From JAWOJF01 sp046481785 (GTDB lineage Bacteria > Bacteroidota > Ignavibacteria > Ignavibacteriales > Ignavibacteriaceae), in contig JAWOJF010000251.1 of NCBI GenBank assembly GCA_046481785.1, positions 1 to 18,225 on the forward strand: DNA of 18,225 nt, read 5' to 3'. Of this stretch, positions 1 through 6,434 are shown one piece after another. The notes beneath the pieces were generated by a model. The model did not search any database and was not told the DNA's origin. It saw only the letters and a list, made by a program, of their open reading frames with translations. The first letter of the stretch is position 1, and each line of letters opens with the position of its first letter. A program made the translations under genes and the position numbers.

Positions 1-420
1 CAGCAGGAGAGATAGGAATGCAAAAAATAAAGAATATCCTTTACTGTTGTAACGGCTTCCCATCCATTGAGCCATTGTAAAAGCTTTTACATTATAACCA
101 TATTTTCTAAAGCTCTTTGTTAACACGATGAGCGAGATGATAGAAGCAGCCGGCAGAACAAAAGCATATGAAATAATTGCACTAATCCCATAATAAGCTA
201 TAAAACCGGGATTAATAATAAAAGTGGCTGCACTTGTCATTGATGCTGCAAGTGCAAGTCCTACTGCAAATGGGGGAAAAGAAATATTGCCAACTGTGAA
301 ATCAGTAATATTTTTTGTTTTTAATGCACCGCGGATTACAAAAAACAGAATTACAGCAACATAAAGTAAGATAACTATCCACGTTGCAGCAACCATATGC
401 TCAGATGCCGATGTATCCAA
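1..420 (-). CDS. Sodium:solute symporter (SSS) family transporter, N-terminal part
   Basis: This is the first 140 codons of an integral membrane transporter whose C-terminus lies beyond the window edge. Hydrophobic helices are visible at about residues 13-30, 48-72, 75-100 and from 128 on. The stretch with TSAATF at residues 62-67 followed by NPGF and a Tyr-rich turn is typical of the SSS (PutP/YidK-like) family, which couples Na+ entry to uptake of a small organic solute. I prefer a TTG start at 420-418, because GGGG lies 6 bases upstream and an in-frame stop is just beyond; an ATG at 396-394 is the alternative. The gene starts 11 bp after the KAS III-like gene and is probably the last visible member of that operon, so its substrate may be a carboxylate feeding the acyl-CoA enzymes. 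That substrate is an inference. Confidence 0.8.
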   Translation of the reverse strand, partial: MDTSASEHMVAATWIVILLYVAVILFFVIRGALKTKNITDFTVGNISFPPFAVGLALAASMTSAATFIINPGFIAYYGISAIISYAFVLPAASIISLIVLTKSFRKYGYNVKAFTMAQWMGSRYNSKGYSLFFAFLSLLL

Positions 421-431
421 ATGTTACCCCG

Positions 432-1418
432 TTATAATTTATAAATTGTAAGGGCGAACGCAAGCCCTCCGCCTGAACCAATGAAACAGGCAAGATCACC
501 TTTTTTTATCTTCCCTTTTTTCCAGGCATCATCAAAAGCCATTGGTATACATGCTGAGCCTGTATAACCGAATTTTTTCATAATTGTATGAGCCCTGCTT
601 CTGTCAACATTTAAAGCATCAAGAGTCTGCCAGATACTGTTAATGTTTATCTGTGTAAAGAAGTAATGGTTTATATCTCCGGGCGTAATTTTAAGAGAAC
701 CGCAGGCTTCACGTATCATTCTTTCCCAGGTTATTGGATTTACCTCTTTTGGAAACTTCTTAACAAACTTCAATAGGTGGTCGCCATTATCAATTACTTC
801 ATGAGAAACAGGCTTATGTGTTCCGCCTGCATAAATTCCCATCCAGTCCGCATATTGTCCTTCTGAATAAAGTGAGCTTGTAAGAAACCCCGTCTCATTC
901 TCTTCGGATTTTAAAACTACAGCCCCCGCACCATCTGCAAAAAGTGTAACCGTTTTTTTATCCTTAAGATTAAGGTACTTGCTCATTGCATAAGCACCTA
1001 TAACAAGTATATACTTATATTTTTCATCAGCTTGTATAAATTTACCTGCAGTATCAAGTGCTGTAACAAAACCGGCGCAAGCAGTGTTTATATCAAATGT
1101 TCCGGCATTTATTGCTCCCAGCCTGTACTGGACTACAGAAGCAGTTGAAGGTGAAATATATTCCGGTGTATCAGTGGCAATAATTATAAGATCTAACTGT
1201 TCAGGAGTAATACCGGCATCAGCCAGTGCATTTTTTGCTGCTTCAACAGACAGGTCCGCAACTGACTCATCTTCGCGGCACCATCTTCTTTCCTCTATTG
1301 TAAGATTCTCCCTAAGCCATGTATCAACATCCTCGCCAAGCAGTTCATTGAAATAGGAATTTGGAATTACTCTTTCCGGTGCATATGAGCCGGAACCTAT
1401 AATAACTGAATTTTGCAT
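432..1418 (-). CDS. FabH-like 3-oxoacyl-ACP synthase III family protein with altered active site
   Basis: The 328-residue length and thiolase-fold layout match ketoacyl-ACP synthase III (FabH). The nucleophile Cys114 is in NTACAGF, and the C-terminal GSGGGLAFA loop is present. The two residues that normally drive malonyl decarboxylation are replaced. The segment aligning to HQAN reads TQIN (T255-N258), so His is Thr. The segment aligning to GNTGSA reads GYTGSA (G284-A289), so Asn is Tyr. A Cys that can carry an acyl group remains, which fits acyl transfer or a condensation that does not use malonyl-ACP rather than standard fatty-acid initiation. That function is inferred; the family call is firm. 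AAGGA lies about 5 bases before the ATG, and the gene follows the SDR by 15 bp in one operon. Confidence 0.85.
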   Translation of the reverse strand: MQNSVIIGSGSYAPERVIPNSYFNELLGEDVDTWLRENLTIEERRWCREDESVADLSVEAAKNALADAGITPEQLDLIIIATDTPEYISPSTASVVQYRLGAINAGTFDINTACAGFVTALDTAGKFIQADEKYKYILVIGAYAMSKYLNLKDKKTVTLFADGAGAVVLKSEENETGFLTSSLYSEGQYADWMGIYAGGTHKPVSHEVIDNGDHLLKFVKKFPKEVNPITWERMIREACGSLKITPGDINHYFFTQININSIWQTLDALNVDRSRAHTIMKKFGYTGSACIPMAFDDAWKKGKIKKGDLACFIGSGGGLAFALTIYKL

Positions 1419-1433
1419 ATATCCTTGTGATTT

Positions 1434-2180
1434 TTAATTTATTACTAAACCGCCGTCAACACTAATTACCGCACCGTTAATAAACGAACTTTCTTCTGAT
1501 GCCAGAAAGAGATACACATTTGCTATATCTTCCGGAGTGCCAAGCCTTCCAAGCGGAGTTTTTTCCTGCATGGATTTTATAACATTCTCAGGCATGGCAG
1601 AAACCATTTCAGTGGCAATAAATCCGGGGGCAACTGCATTTACATTTATTCCTTTTCTGCCAAGTTCTTTCGCCCATACTTTTGTCATACCTATAACTGC
1701 GGACTTAGCAGCAACATAATTTGTTTGCCCGAAGTTGCCGTAAAGTCCTACAACTGATGACGTATTAATTATTTTGCCATATTTCTTTTCAACCATGTAG
1801 GGGGCTGCTGCTTTAGTACAGTTAAATACACCGGTAAGGTTTACATCTATTACCTGCTGCCACTGCTCCGGCGTCATTTTTAAGAATGATGCATCGCGGG
1901 TAATACCTGCATTGTTAACAAGAATATCAACACTGCCGTATTTAGCTGCAGCATCAGCCGCCGCCTTAGATGTTGAATCCAGGCTTGTAACATTTACATT
2001 ATAATAATCAGCTATACCGCCTGATTGATTTATAGAATCGGCAAGGGCTTTGCCTGCCTCATCATTTACATCCCATATTATTACACGTGCACCTTCTCCG
2101 GCAAACTTTAATGAAGCTGCTTTACCAATACCGCGGGCGCCCCCGGTAATAATTGCTGTTCTGTTAGTAAGTTTTTTCAT
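1434..2180 (-). CDS. Short-chain dehydrogenase/reductase, FabG / acetoacetyl-CoA reductase type
   Basis: This 248-residue classical SDR has a complete set of motifs: TGGARGIG (residues 12-19) for dinucleotide binding, NNAG (89-92), the catalytic tetrad Asn114, Ser142, Tyr155 and Lys159, and the C-terminal PGFIATEM and VDGG segments. Asp37 at the end of the second strand usually signals preference for NAD(H) over NADP(H). The likely reaction is interconversion of 3-oxoacyl and 3-hydroxyacyl thioesters. The thiolase upstream makes acetoacetyl-CoA reduction or 3-hydroxybutyryl-CoA oxidation the leading guess, but a FabG role on ACP thioesters cannot be excluded. No clear ribosome-binding site precedes the ATG. 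A palindromic operator lies 11 bp upstream, so this gene probably starts its own transcript, which continues into the KAS III-like and symporter genes. Confidence 0.88.
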   Translation of the reverse strand: MKKLTNRTAIITGGARGIGKAASLKFAGEGARVIIWDVNDEAGKALADSINQSGGIADYYNVNVTSLDSTSKAAADAAAKYGSVDILVNNAGITRDASFLKMTPEQWQQVIDVNLTGVFNCTKAAAPYMVEKKYGKIINTSSVVGLYGNFGQTNYVAAKSAVIGMTKVWAKELGRKGINVNAVAPGFIATEMVSAMPENVIKSMQEKTPLGRLGTPEDIANVYLFLASEESSFINGAVISVDGGLVIN

Positions 2181-2190
2181 GTTTTTAATT

Positions 2191-2223
2191 TTTTAATCGT
2201 TTGAAAAATTTAAAACGTTCGTT
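2191..2223 (-). promoter_or_regulatory. Second copy of the acyl-CoA cluster operator (upstream of the SDR)
   Basis: CGTTTGA at 2198-2204 and TAAAACGTT at 2211-2219 are separated by 6 bp, exactly as in the site at 3961-3992. The left arms agree at 11 of 13 positions between the two copies, and the core of the right arm at 8 of 9. This copy is a less perfect palindrome. It ends 11 bp before the SDR start codon, so bound protein would cover the transcription start region. It is probably the target of the GbsR/MarR-type regulator encoded at 2279-2764 (inference). Confidence 0.6.
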
Positions 2224-2278
2224 GTAAAAAAATAGTGGTTTTTATAACATATATTTTACATCCAAACCTTTATTGTAA

Positions 2279-2764
2279 TTAATAGTATTTATTTTTTTCA
2301 ACAATCCACTCTGCCAGGAATGTTCTGAAATGTTTTTCCATAAGCACATAGAAGTGCTCCATTTCGTTTATCCTTTCCTGAAGTAAAACCGAATTTCCTT
2401 TTTTTAATGGTTTCAGCTTCTCTTTCAGAGTTTTTGCTATTCTTACATTGTCCTTTATAAGATCAAGATTGTTACGGAAAGCATTTTCAAAAATTTCCGG
2501 TTCAATTTCATAATAATCACGGCGGCTGTTTTCAGGTGACCATACTTTTCTTACAAGTTTCCTGTCTCTTAATCTTCTTAATATCTGGCTGACCGGGCCT
2601 TTGCTTCTGCCAATATGTTTTGCTATCTCCTCAAGTGAAAGTGGTTCCGGGGAATAGATAAGCAGAGCAACAACATATCCCATCAGCTTATTAAGTCCGA
2701 ATGCTTTATAAGCCTCACCAAAGCGTAATATAAGTTCCTTCTTAAATAATTCTTCACTATGCAT
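2279..2764 (-). CDS. GbsR/MarR-family transcriptional regulator
   Basis: This 161-residue winged helix-turn-helix protein has its DNA-binding core at about residues 30-90. SPEPLSLEEIAKHIGRSKGP (38-57) and VSQILRRLRDRKLVRKVW (58-75) form the helix-turn-helix, and a basic wing containing RRDYY follows. The pattern is that of the GbsR branch of the MarR family. The rest is a helical, charged dimerisation region. The gene begins 5 bp after the thiolase stop and has a GGAAG about 9 bases before the ATG, so it is co-transcribed with the thiolase. The only obvious repeated palindromes in the area flank it, one before the thiolase and one before the SDR. It is therefore the best candidate for an autoregulating local repressor, possibly responding to an acyl-CoA or the transported substrate. 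The ligand is unknown. Confidence 0.85.
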   Translation of the reverse strand: MHSEELFKKELILRFGEAYKAFGLNKLMGYVVALLIYSPEPLSLEEIAKHIGRSKGPVSQILRRLRDRKLVRKVWSPENSRRDYYEIEPEIFENAFRNNLDLIKDNVRIAKTLKEKLKPLKKGNSVLLQERINEMEHFYVLMEKHFRTFLAEWIVEKNKYY

Positions 2765-2769
2765 AATAA

Positions 2770-3948
2770 TTACTTCCGGGATTTTACAATTAAAGCTGAA
2801 GCTTCACCGCCGCCGATACATAATGAAGCGAGGCCGTATGTTAATGATCTTCTTTTCATCTCGTATAATAAAGTAGTTAATATTCTTGCACCACTGGCAC
2901 CAATAGGATGACCAAGCGCAATAGCTCCGCCATTAACATTAACGTTATCTTCCTTAAGCCCCAGTAATTTATTTACTGCAAGTGAAACAACAGCAAATGC
3001 TTCATTTATTTCGTAAAGGTCAATCTGGCTTGCGGAAAGTCCTGCTCTTTTTAATACTTTGCCAATTGCATCGGCGGGGGCAGTAGTAAAGTTAACAGGC
3101 GCCTTAGCTGCAGAACTCTGTGCAACAATTTCTGCAAGGGGAGTATAGCCAAGTTCTTTTGCTTTTTCTTCACTCATAATTAATAATGCAGATGCCCCAT
3201 CATTTAAATTGGATGCGTTAGCAGCAGTTACCACGCCGTTTTTGTCAAATACGGGTTTAAGGGTTGACATTTTTTCAAAATTAACTTTTTCAGGATCTTC
3301 ATCTTTATCAATAAAAATTTCACCTGTTCTTGTTTTTACAGGCACTTTAATAATTTCCTCTGTAAACTTTCCGTCCTTTTGTGCTGCAAGAGCACGGCGG
3401 TAAGATTGTTCTGCATAACGGTCAAGTTCGGCACGGGTAAAGCTAAAATCTTTTGCGCAGGATTCAGCACATACACCCATATGTACATTGCCGAAAACAT
3501 CTGTAAGTCCGTCAAGTAAAACGGAATCATACAATGTTTGGTTTCCCAGTTTATAGCCATTCCTTGCTTTCTGAATAAGGAATGGGGCATTACTCATGCT
3601 TTCCTGTCCGCCGGCAATAATAATATCGGCATCGCCGCAGGCAATAGCCTGTTGAGCAAGCATAACAGCTTTTAGGCCGCTGCCGCACATTTTGTTAATT
3701 GTAAGAGCTTCTGTTTTATCAGGCAGACCGGCAAAGATAGCCGCTTGCCGTGCCGGCGCCTGTCCAAGCCCGGCAGTAATAACGTTTCCCATTATTACTT
3801 CATCAATAATATTTTTATCAATACCTGATTCATCAAGTACAGCTTTAATTGCAATGCTGCCAAGCTGCGGTGCAGTGATAGAACTAAGCGTACCGTTGAA
3901 AGCACCGATTGGAGTTCTTTTAGCGTGGGTAATAACTACTTTTTTCAT
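2770..3948 (-). CDS. Acetyl-CoA C-acetyltransferase (biosynthetic-type thiolase)
   Basis: This 392-residue enzyme has all thiolase signatures. The acyl-carrying nucleophile Cys88 is in NKMCGSGLKA, followed by GGQESMSNAP, then INEAFA, His347 in GALGHPIGASG-like context (NGGAIALGHPIGASGAR) and Cys377 in LCIGGGEA. Positions nearly match the Zoogloea PhaA enzyme (Cys89, His348, Cys378), so it should condense two acetyl-CoA to acetoacetyl-CoA or run the reverse cleavage in the cytoplasm. It is the first gene of the minus-strand block, with a GGAG ribosome-binding site 7-8 bases before the ATG and the operator palindrome 12 bp upstream. No PHA synthase is visible, so storage polymer synthesis is not supported here; short-chain acyl or ketone-body use is equally possible. 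Confidence 0.93.
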   Translation of the reverse strand: MKKVVITHAKRTPIGAFNGTLSSITAPQLGSIAIKAVLDESGIDKNIIDEVIMGNVITAGLGQAPARQAAIFAGLPDKTEALTINKMCGSGLKAVMLAQQAIACGDADIIIAGGQESMSNAPFLIQKARNGYKLGNQTLYDSVLLDGLTDVFGNVHMGVCAESCAKDFSFTRAELDRYAEQSYRRALAAQKDGKFTEEIIKVPVKTRTGEIFIDKDEDPEKVNFEKMSTLKPVFDKNGVVTAANASNLNDGASALLIMSEEKAKELGYTPLAEIVAQSSAAKAPVNFTTAPADAIGKVLKRAGLSASQIDLYEINEAFAVVSLAVNKLLGLKEDNVNVNGGAIALGHPIGASGARILTTLLYEMKRRSLTYGLASLCIGGGEASALIVKSRK

Positions 3949-3960
3949 TTGGCTCTCCGT

Positions 3961-3992
3961 TTTTAACGTTTGAAAGAAATCAAACGTTTAAA
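3961..3992 (-). promoter_or_regulatory. Palindromic operator upstream of the thiolase
   Basis: Two 13-base arms (3961-3973 and 3980-3992) match as an inverted repeat at 12 of 13 positions around a 6-bp spacer; the core is AACGTTTGA-N6-TCAAACGTT. Each arm contains AACGTT, itself self-complementary, with half-site centres 18 bp apart. A further partial half-site (AAAACGTAAA) follows at 3991-3999. The site ends 12 bp before the thiolase start codon and has a relative at 2191-2223. Binding by the co-transcribed GbsR/MarR-type protein is inferred. Confidence 0.72.
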
Positions 3993-4113
3993 ACGTAAAT
4001 CTTTTTGAATTAAAAAACAAGAAGAAAATTATAGACACAACAGATTTGGGGAGTAATGTGATTATTGATATTTGTAAAAAATGCGGCAACCAGCTTTTGG
4101 AATGTAAAAAAAT

Positions 4114-4131
4114 CACAGGCTAAAGCCTGTG
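4114..4131. repeat. REP-like palindrome
   Basis: CACAGGCT-AA-AGCCTGTG is a perfect 8-bp inverted repeat with a 2-base centre, followed by GCTACA. This closely resembles REP-type elements mobilised in trans by RAYT (Y1 transposase-like) proteins, which occur in many copies in AT-rich Bacteroidota-like genomes; that link comes from memory of the element class. Only one copy is in the window, so repetitiveness cannot be shown here. No T-run follows on either strand, so it is a poor intrinsic terminator. It sits between the divergent thiolase and rhodanese genes. Confidence 0.5.
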
Positions 4132-4182
4132 CTACATATGATTAACTCAATATTTTAATGTTTTTTTTATATTTTAGGTATT

Positions 4183-4674
4183 ATGAAAATAAATATTAAA
4201 CAGATAGTCCTAATTATACTGTCAAGTATGCTGATTGGTTTGTCTTATAACTTTCTATCCGCTAATGGAGTAGGCTTGTTTTCTTATGATAATAAAAAAA
4301 TGCTCTCTGCGGAATTGCTCGGGGATAATGCAACTGAACCAAAAGAAATAATGCTTGTTGAAGCTTTTGAATTATATGAAGCTGGTGTGATCTTTATAGA
4401 TGCCCGTGAACATGAGGATTATATATCCGGACATATAAAAAACTCAGTTAACATACCTTACTACGATTTTGATAATTATAAAAATTCTCTCAGAAATATT
4501 CCTAAGGACGAGCCGGTTGTTACTTACTGCGGAGGAACAGACTGCGATCTTAGTATTGTACTGGGGAATAAATTAAACTCACTTGGTTATGAAAAGGTAT
4601 TTGTTTTTTTCGGCGGATGGGAGCAGTGGCAGGATGCTGAGTATCCTACAGCAGAAGGGGATGGTTCCAAATGA
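4183..4674 (+). CDS. Membrane-anchored rhodanese-like domain protein
   Basis: This 163-residue protein has an uncleaved-looking hydrophobic N-terminal segment (residues 7-26) that should anchor it in, or export it across, the inner membrane. A single rhodanese domain follows (about 56-157). Visible rhodanese hallmarks are FIDAREHEDY (71-80), SGHIKNSVNIP (82-92) and the active-site loop starting at Cys116 (CGGTDC), with the closing GGWEQW. The catalytic Cys would carry a persulfide. A second Cys (121) at the end of the loop is unusual enough to allow a disulfide. The stop overlaps the next gene's start by 4 bp (ATGA), so the two are translationally coupled, and both are membrane proteins tied to thiol chemistry. 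The physiological sulfur donor and acceptor are unknown. Confidence 0.85.
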   Translation: MKINIKQIVLIILSSMLIGLSYNFLSANGVGLFSYDNKKMLSAELLGDNATEPKEIMLVEAFELYEAGVIFIDAREHEDYISGHIKNSVNIPYYDFDNYKNSLRNIPKDEPVVTYCGGTDCDLSIVLGNKLNSLGYEKVFVFFGGWEQWQDAEYPTAEGDGSK

Positions 4675-5141
4675 GTAAAATACTTAGCAATAAATATCTT
4701 ATCCTGATTTCCAGAATTATAGTGGGGGGAGTTTTTGTTTTTGCTGCGGCAGACAAAATTTCTGATCCTTCTTCTTTTTCCAAAGCAATTTATAATTATA
4801 AGTTATTCCCGGACGTCCTGGTTAATCTTTTTGCAGTAATAATTCCGTGGATAGAGATAGTAGCCGGAATATTATTAATCTTTGGAATATATGCCAGAGA
4901 AAATGCCGTTATCATAAACTCCCTGTTAAGCATGTTTATAATAATAGTTATAATAAGTATTTTCAGAGGATTAAATATTGACTGCGGGTGTTATGGTACT
5001 GCTTCCGGGAGCATGGTAGGATGGCAGAAGGTTGGTGAAAATGTTTTGCTGATACTACTTGGATTTCATGTAATTTTCTTTTCTAAGGATCCAATGACGG
5101 TAAATTCATTTGGAATGATTTTCCCCAAAGAAGAAATTTAA
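4671..5141 (+). CDS. DoxX/MauE-family membrane protein with DCGC motif
   Basis: This 156-residue protein has four predicted membrane helices (about 9-28, 48-73, 78-98 and 121-138). The loop after helix 3 contains IDCGCYG with Cys105 and Cys107. This layout matches the MauE/DoxX group, whose members serve disulfide or thiol redox reactions at the membrane; MauE itself is needed for disulfide-containing methylamine dehydrogenase. It begins inside the stop of the rhodanese gene, so the pair probably works together in periplasmic sulfur or disulfide handling. That joint role is inferred from coupling and from the cysteine motifs. The gene converges on purD with only 9 bp between stops and no visible terminator. 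Confidence 0.8.
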   Translation: MSKILSNKYLILISRIIVGGVFVFAAADKISDPSSFSKAIYNYKLFPDVLVNLFAVIIPWIEIVAGILLIFGIYARENAVIINSLLSMFIIIVIISIFRGLNIDCGCYGTASGSMVGWQKVGENVLLILLGFHVIFFSKDPMTVNSFGMIFPKEEI

Positions 5142-5150
5142 CTTAATATC

Positions 5151-6434
5151 TCAAGAGCGGTCTAAGGCTTTATCAGCAATATCTTTTCTGTAATAAATAC
5201 CCTCAAATTTTATTTTATCAAGAGCATTATAAGCCTTTTCTTTTGCAGCTTTTAGATCATTTCCCTCAACAATAGAAGTAACCCCAAGTACTCGTCCTCC
5301 TACGGTTACAATCTTATTATTTATTTCTTTTGTACCCGCATGAAAAACTATAATTTCATCATTTTCTGCATTATTTAAGCCTGTTATTTCAAATCCCGAT
5401 TCATATTGATCAGGATATCCGTCAGAAGCGGCTATTACACATACTGCTGAACCGCCGGAATACTGCACAGTATCGTGCTCCAGCTTTCCTTCTGCAGCGG
5501 AATATAGGAGCCTGAGAAAATCACCTTTAAGAAGCGGGAGCACGGCCTGCGTTTCGGGGTCGCCAAACCTGCAGTTAAATTCTACAACCTTTACCCCCTC
5601 CGCTGAAATCATAAGCCCGCAATAAAGGCAGCCTACAAATTTCCTTCCTATTTGATTCATTCCTTTTAGGGCAGGAATTATAATTTTTTCTTCTGTTTCT
5701 TTCTGAATCTCCGGGGTTACAACCGGTGCAGGGGAATAAGCTCCCATCCCTCCTGTATTTTTCCCGGTATCATTATCGCCAATCCTTTTATGATCCTGGG
5801 CTGAGGGGAGGCATACAAAATTTTCACCGTCTGTTATGGCAAAAACCGATGCTTCTTCTCCCGTCATAAACTCTTCAACAATTAGTTTATTTCCTGATTC
5901 GCCGAATATTTTATCGACAAAAATTTGCTGTAAAGCCTTTTCTGCATCATCAAAATTATTACAGATCAGTACTCCTTTACCTGCTGCAAGGCCATCAGCT
6001 TTAATAACACAGGGATATTTATGTGCCTGCAGGTATTCTTTAGCTATTTCTATTTCACCCAAACCGAATTCACGGTAAGCGGCAGTTGGTATATTAAACT
6101 GCATCATAAAACTTTTAGAGAAAGTTTTTGATGCTTCAATTTCAGCAGCTTTTGAATCCGGTCCGAAAACCCTGATACTATTTTTTCTTAATGAATCTCC
6201 CAATCCTTCAACCAGATTTTTTTCAGGGCCAATTACAACAAGCTTAATATTATTTTTGCCGCAAAAACTTAATACTTCATTATGATCATTTATATTAAGG
6301 AGTATGTTCTCTCCGTATTTTTTTGTCCCGGGATTTCCGGGAGCAATAAATAGTTTGGTAAGGGATTTACTGCTGCTCAATTTATAAGCAATAGCACTTT
6401 CTCTTCCGCCTGAACCTATCAGCAGAACGTTCAT
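5151..6434 (-). CDS. purD: Phosphoribosylamine--glycine ligase (GAR synthetase)
   Basis: This 427-residue ATP-grasp enzyme catalyses the second step of de novo purine synthesis, joining phosphoribosylamine to glycine with ATP. The N-terminal IGSGGRESA (6-14), GPEKNLVEGL (69-78), the ATP-grasp core with KADGLAAGKGV (145-155), GGMGAYSPAP (228-237) and EFNCRFGDPETQAVLP (285-300) are all present, and length is normal for the family. Its ATG overlaps the stop of the upstream glycosyltransferase gene by 4 bp, so translation is coupled and no separate ribosome-binding site is needed. Together with guaB two genes upstream it makes this minus-strand unit purine-linked. Confidence 0.96.
   Translation of the reverse strand: MNVLLIGSGGRESAIAYKLSSSKSLTKLFIAPGNPGTKKYGENILLNINDHNEVLSFCGKNNIKLVVIGPEKNLVEGLGDSLRKNSIRVFGPDSKAAEIEASKTFSKSFMMQFNIPTAAYREFGLGEIEIAKEYLQAHKYPCVIKADGLAAGKGVLICNNFDDAEKALQQIFVDKIFGESGNKLIVEEFMTGEEASVFAITDGENFVCLPSAQDHKRIGDNDTGKNTGGMGAYSPAPVVTPEIQKETEEKIIIPALKGMNQIGRKFVGCLYCGLMISAEGVKVVEFNCRFGDPETQAVLPLLKGDFLRLLYSAAEGKLEHDTVQYSGGSAVCVIAASDGYPDQYESGFEITGLNNAENDEIIVFHAGTKEINNKIVTVGGRVLGVTSIVEGNDLKAAKEKAYNALDKIKFEGIYYRKDIADKALDRS

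Noticed and set aside
3336..3590. Minus-strand 84-codon frame inside the thiolase gene
   Set aside because: It is an out-of-frame shadow of a fully conserved thiolase with no start signal or known domain.
3991..3999. Third operator half-site AAAACGTAAA next to the thiolase operator
   Set aside because: It lacks a partner at the 18-bp spacing, so I do not call it a separate site.
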